Part shown: positions 31,179-32,380 of the stretch, piece by piece
How the letters are laid out: each line of letters starts with the position of its first letter
Position numbering within the stretch: position 1 is the first letter of the stretch
Source: a bacterium
Lineage (GTDB): Bacteria > Bacillota_I > Bacilli_A > RFN20 > DUOF01
Assembly: GCA_012839015.1 (NCBI GenBank)
Contig: DUOF01000143.1
Coordinates: forward strand, 1 to 32,380
DNA: 32,380 nucleotides
Direction of reading: 5' to 3'
Position numbers and translations under genes: made by a program
The notes under the pieces: model-generated
Told to the model about the DNA's origin: nothing
The model's database searches: none
What the model saw: the letters and a program-made list of their open reading frames with translations, nothing else

Positions 31179-32380
31179 ATGAAAATAAAGAATTTTATAT
31201 TTCTTTTAATTGTTGCAATTTTTATCTCTGCCTGTGAAATTAGTTTAGATTTTGCACCCGGAGAGTTAGTACCTAATGAAAATGGTACCATAGATACAGA
31301 CCCTAATGATAATACTCCAGGGGACGATGAAAACCCTGGTGAAGTTATTGTACCACCAGTTGATGAATATGTATTGTTTTCAAGTTTAGAAGAGCCGATA
31401 AGTGAGACTCAATTCACCTCAAATGTTTATCCAGAGGATGTTATAACCCTTGAATCATTTGAAATTGAACTTATTGAAAATAATTTTTTAAATACTCAGT
31501 TCCATGAGCTTGGTTCTGTTTATTATTCAACGACCTATGAAACCTATTATGTTTCTTTTAAGTCGCTAGAAGGTGGAGAGTATTTATCAACCTATGATTT
31601 ATACTTAATTGAAAGACATGCCATAGCTTACTTTCAAAGCGACAGTAATAGAAGTGAAGACAAAGATTACCTAAAGTATGTTCTATTTTATCCAGATCAA
31701 ATAAGTATGTGCGGATATTCAGAATACAGCACGATTAGCGGCTGTGCCGATTATGGTGGAGAATATGCTACTATCATCATTAATGATATAACTTCTATGG
31801 ATGAGTTTCTAAATCCAATAATGGACGGAATCTATCAGTATGAACCTAAAAGGGATACCTTTGCTCATGAATACGGACATGTTTCAACTTTCTACCACAT
31901 GATCTATAAAGGTGATGCCTCATACGAAGATTACTTAAAAATAAGACTAAAGGATAAGTATGATGAGGTTTATCCTGATGGGATACCTAGTAGATATAGT
32001 TCCAGTGATGACTATTACATCCAACCAGAGGAAATACTAGCAGATGACTTTGTAGAACTATTCTATCTTACCGATATTAAATATGAAGGTGATGATCCAA
32101 ATTATATTTTAAACTATCAAGACATGCGCAATTCCCTTAATATTGACGCTACAAAAGACATAGCATACCTAAATGAAAATCTAGAACTTAAAAATGAGAT
32201 AAAAGGATACTATACTAGCAATTTCTACTATTTGAGTAGAACTAGTGAGTATTTCCCGATTGTCATTAAAGCAAAGAATAGTGGTATAATAAATTACTTT
32301 GATAGCCCTGCTCATTTAGGTAATGATGACAATTTAAAAACTATTACTACTAGTGGCACTGTAAAACTAATAGCGTTAGA
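31179..32380 (+). CDS. Putative lipoprotein zinc metalloprotease (cut by window edge)
   Basis: An open frame of 400 codons running off the window. The N-terminus is a lipoprotein signal: MKIKNFIFLLIVAIFI then SAC with Cys19 as lipidated residue. A low-complexity linker rich in Asp, Asn, Pro and Gly follows (about 30-65), as in surface lipoproteins. The catalytic motif is FAHEYGHVSTFYH: two zinc-binding His and a catalytic Glu. About 50 residues on, PEEILADDFVELF could give the third zinc ligand (Glu), the gluzincin pattern. Two cysteines (MCGYS, SGCADY) precede the motif. Family not identified. GGTGAT lies before the ATG. It would act on the outer face of the membrane. Confidence 0.82.
   Translation, partial: MKIKNFIFLLIVAIFISACEISLDFAPGELVPNENGTIDTDPNDNTPGDDENPGEVIVPPVDEYVLFSSLEEPISETQFTSNVYPEDVITLESFEIELIENNFLNTQFHELGSVYYSTTYETYYVSFKSLEGGEYLSTYDLYLIERHAIAYFQSDSNRSEDKDYLKYVLFYPDQISMCGYSEYSTISGCADYGGEYATIIINDITSMDEFLNPIMDGIYQYEPKRDTFAHEYGHVSTFYHMIYKGDASYEDYLKIRLKDKYDEVYPDGIPSRYSSSDDYYIQPEEILADDFVELFYLTDIKYEGDDPNYILNYQDMRNSLNIDATKDIAYLNENLELKNEIKGYYTSNFYYLSRTSEYFPIVIKAKNSGIINYFDSPAHLGNDDNLKTITTSGTVKLIAL

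Noticed and set aside
1..32380. CRISPR arrays, insertion sequences, prophage, tRNA and rRNA genes
   Set aside because: No spaced direct-repeat array, transposase, integrase, phage structural gene or RNA gene signature was seen on either strand.

Overview
The window is about 32.4 kb of AT-rich DNA from a low-GC Bacillota. Nearly every gene block matches a Bacillus-type neighbourhood, but the cell-wall genes expected in the division cluster are missing. TGA serves as a stop codon (ynzC, deoC and the 18.1-18.4 kb gene end with it), so the genetic code is standard, not the Mycoplasma code. The best reading is a Bacillota lineage allied to the wall-less or wall-reduced Mollicutes/Haloplasma-type bacteria that still carries marks of a spore-forming, walled ancestor. 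That placement is inference from gene content; the window holds no rRNA or tRNA gene to confirm it.

Layout. 0-2.2 kb, minus strand: start of ileS behind a canonical T-box leader (AUC specifier), a flavin reductase, sepF, and a clear homolog of the forespore sigma factor SigG. This is the sigG-...-sepF-...-ileS order of Bacillus, thinned out. 2.3-7.5 kb: parE-parC divergent from plsY. 7.6-10.4 kb: ynzC-tkt-sirA(yneE)-yneF, again the Bacillus order; ynzC (59 aa) and the divergent SirA candidate are easy to miss. 10.5-13.1 kb: yrbG-like DUF421, yrzE-like, ruvB, ruvA. 13.2-17.7 kb: a lipoprotein, pnp, truB and a TtcA-like PP-loop enzyme. 17.8-18.8 kb: two overlapping unknown genes and a hairpin-rich intergenic stretch that may encode a small RNA. 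18.8-26.8 kb: rpsU, deoC, mtaB, rsmE and the division cluster, with transcription running mraZ-rsmH-ftsL-(murB remnant)-ftsQ-ftsA-ftsZ-rsmE-mtaB-deoC, and rpsU from its own promoter. 27-30 kb, plus strand: a small membrane protein, a Cof-type HAD phosphatase and three unrecognised genes. 30-32.4 kb: a DUF4932-like metalloprotease pseudogene with two frameshifts and a lipoprotein metalloprotease cut off by the window end.

Most notable: the last 50 codons of murB survive exactly where murB should sit, just before divIB/ftsQ, while pbpB, mraY, murD, ftsW and murG are absent from the interval. The division proteins FtsZ, FtsA, SepF, FtsL and DivIB remain, so this looks like a divisome stripped of its wall-synthesis partners. 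FtsA seems to lack its usual C-terminal membrane helix, which may leave SepF as the membrane anchor. SigG and the SirA candidate point to a retained or decaying sporulation programme.
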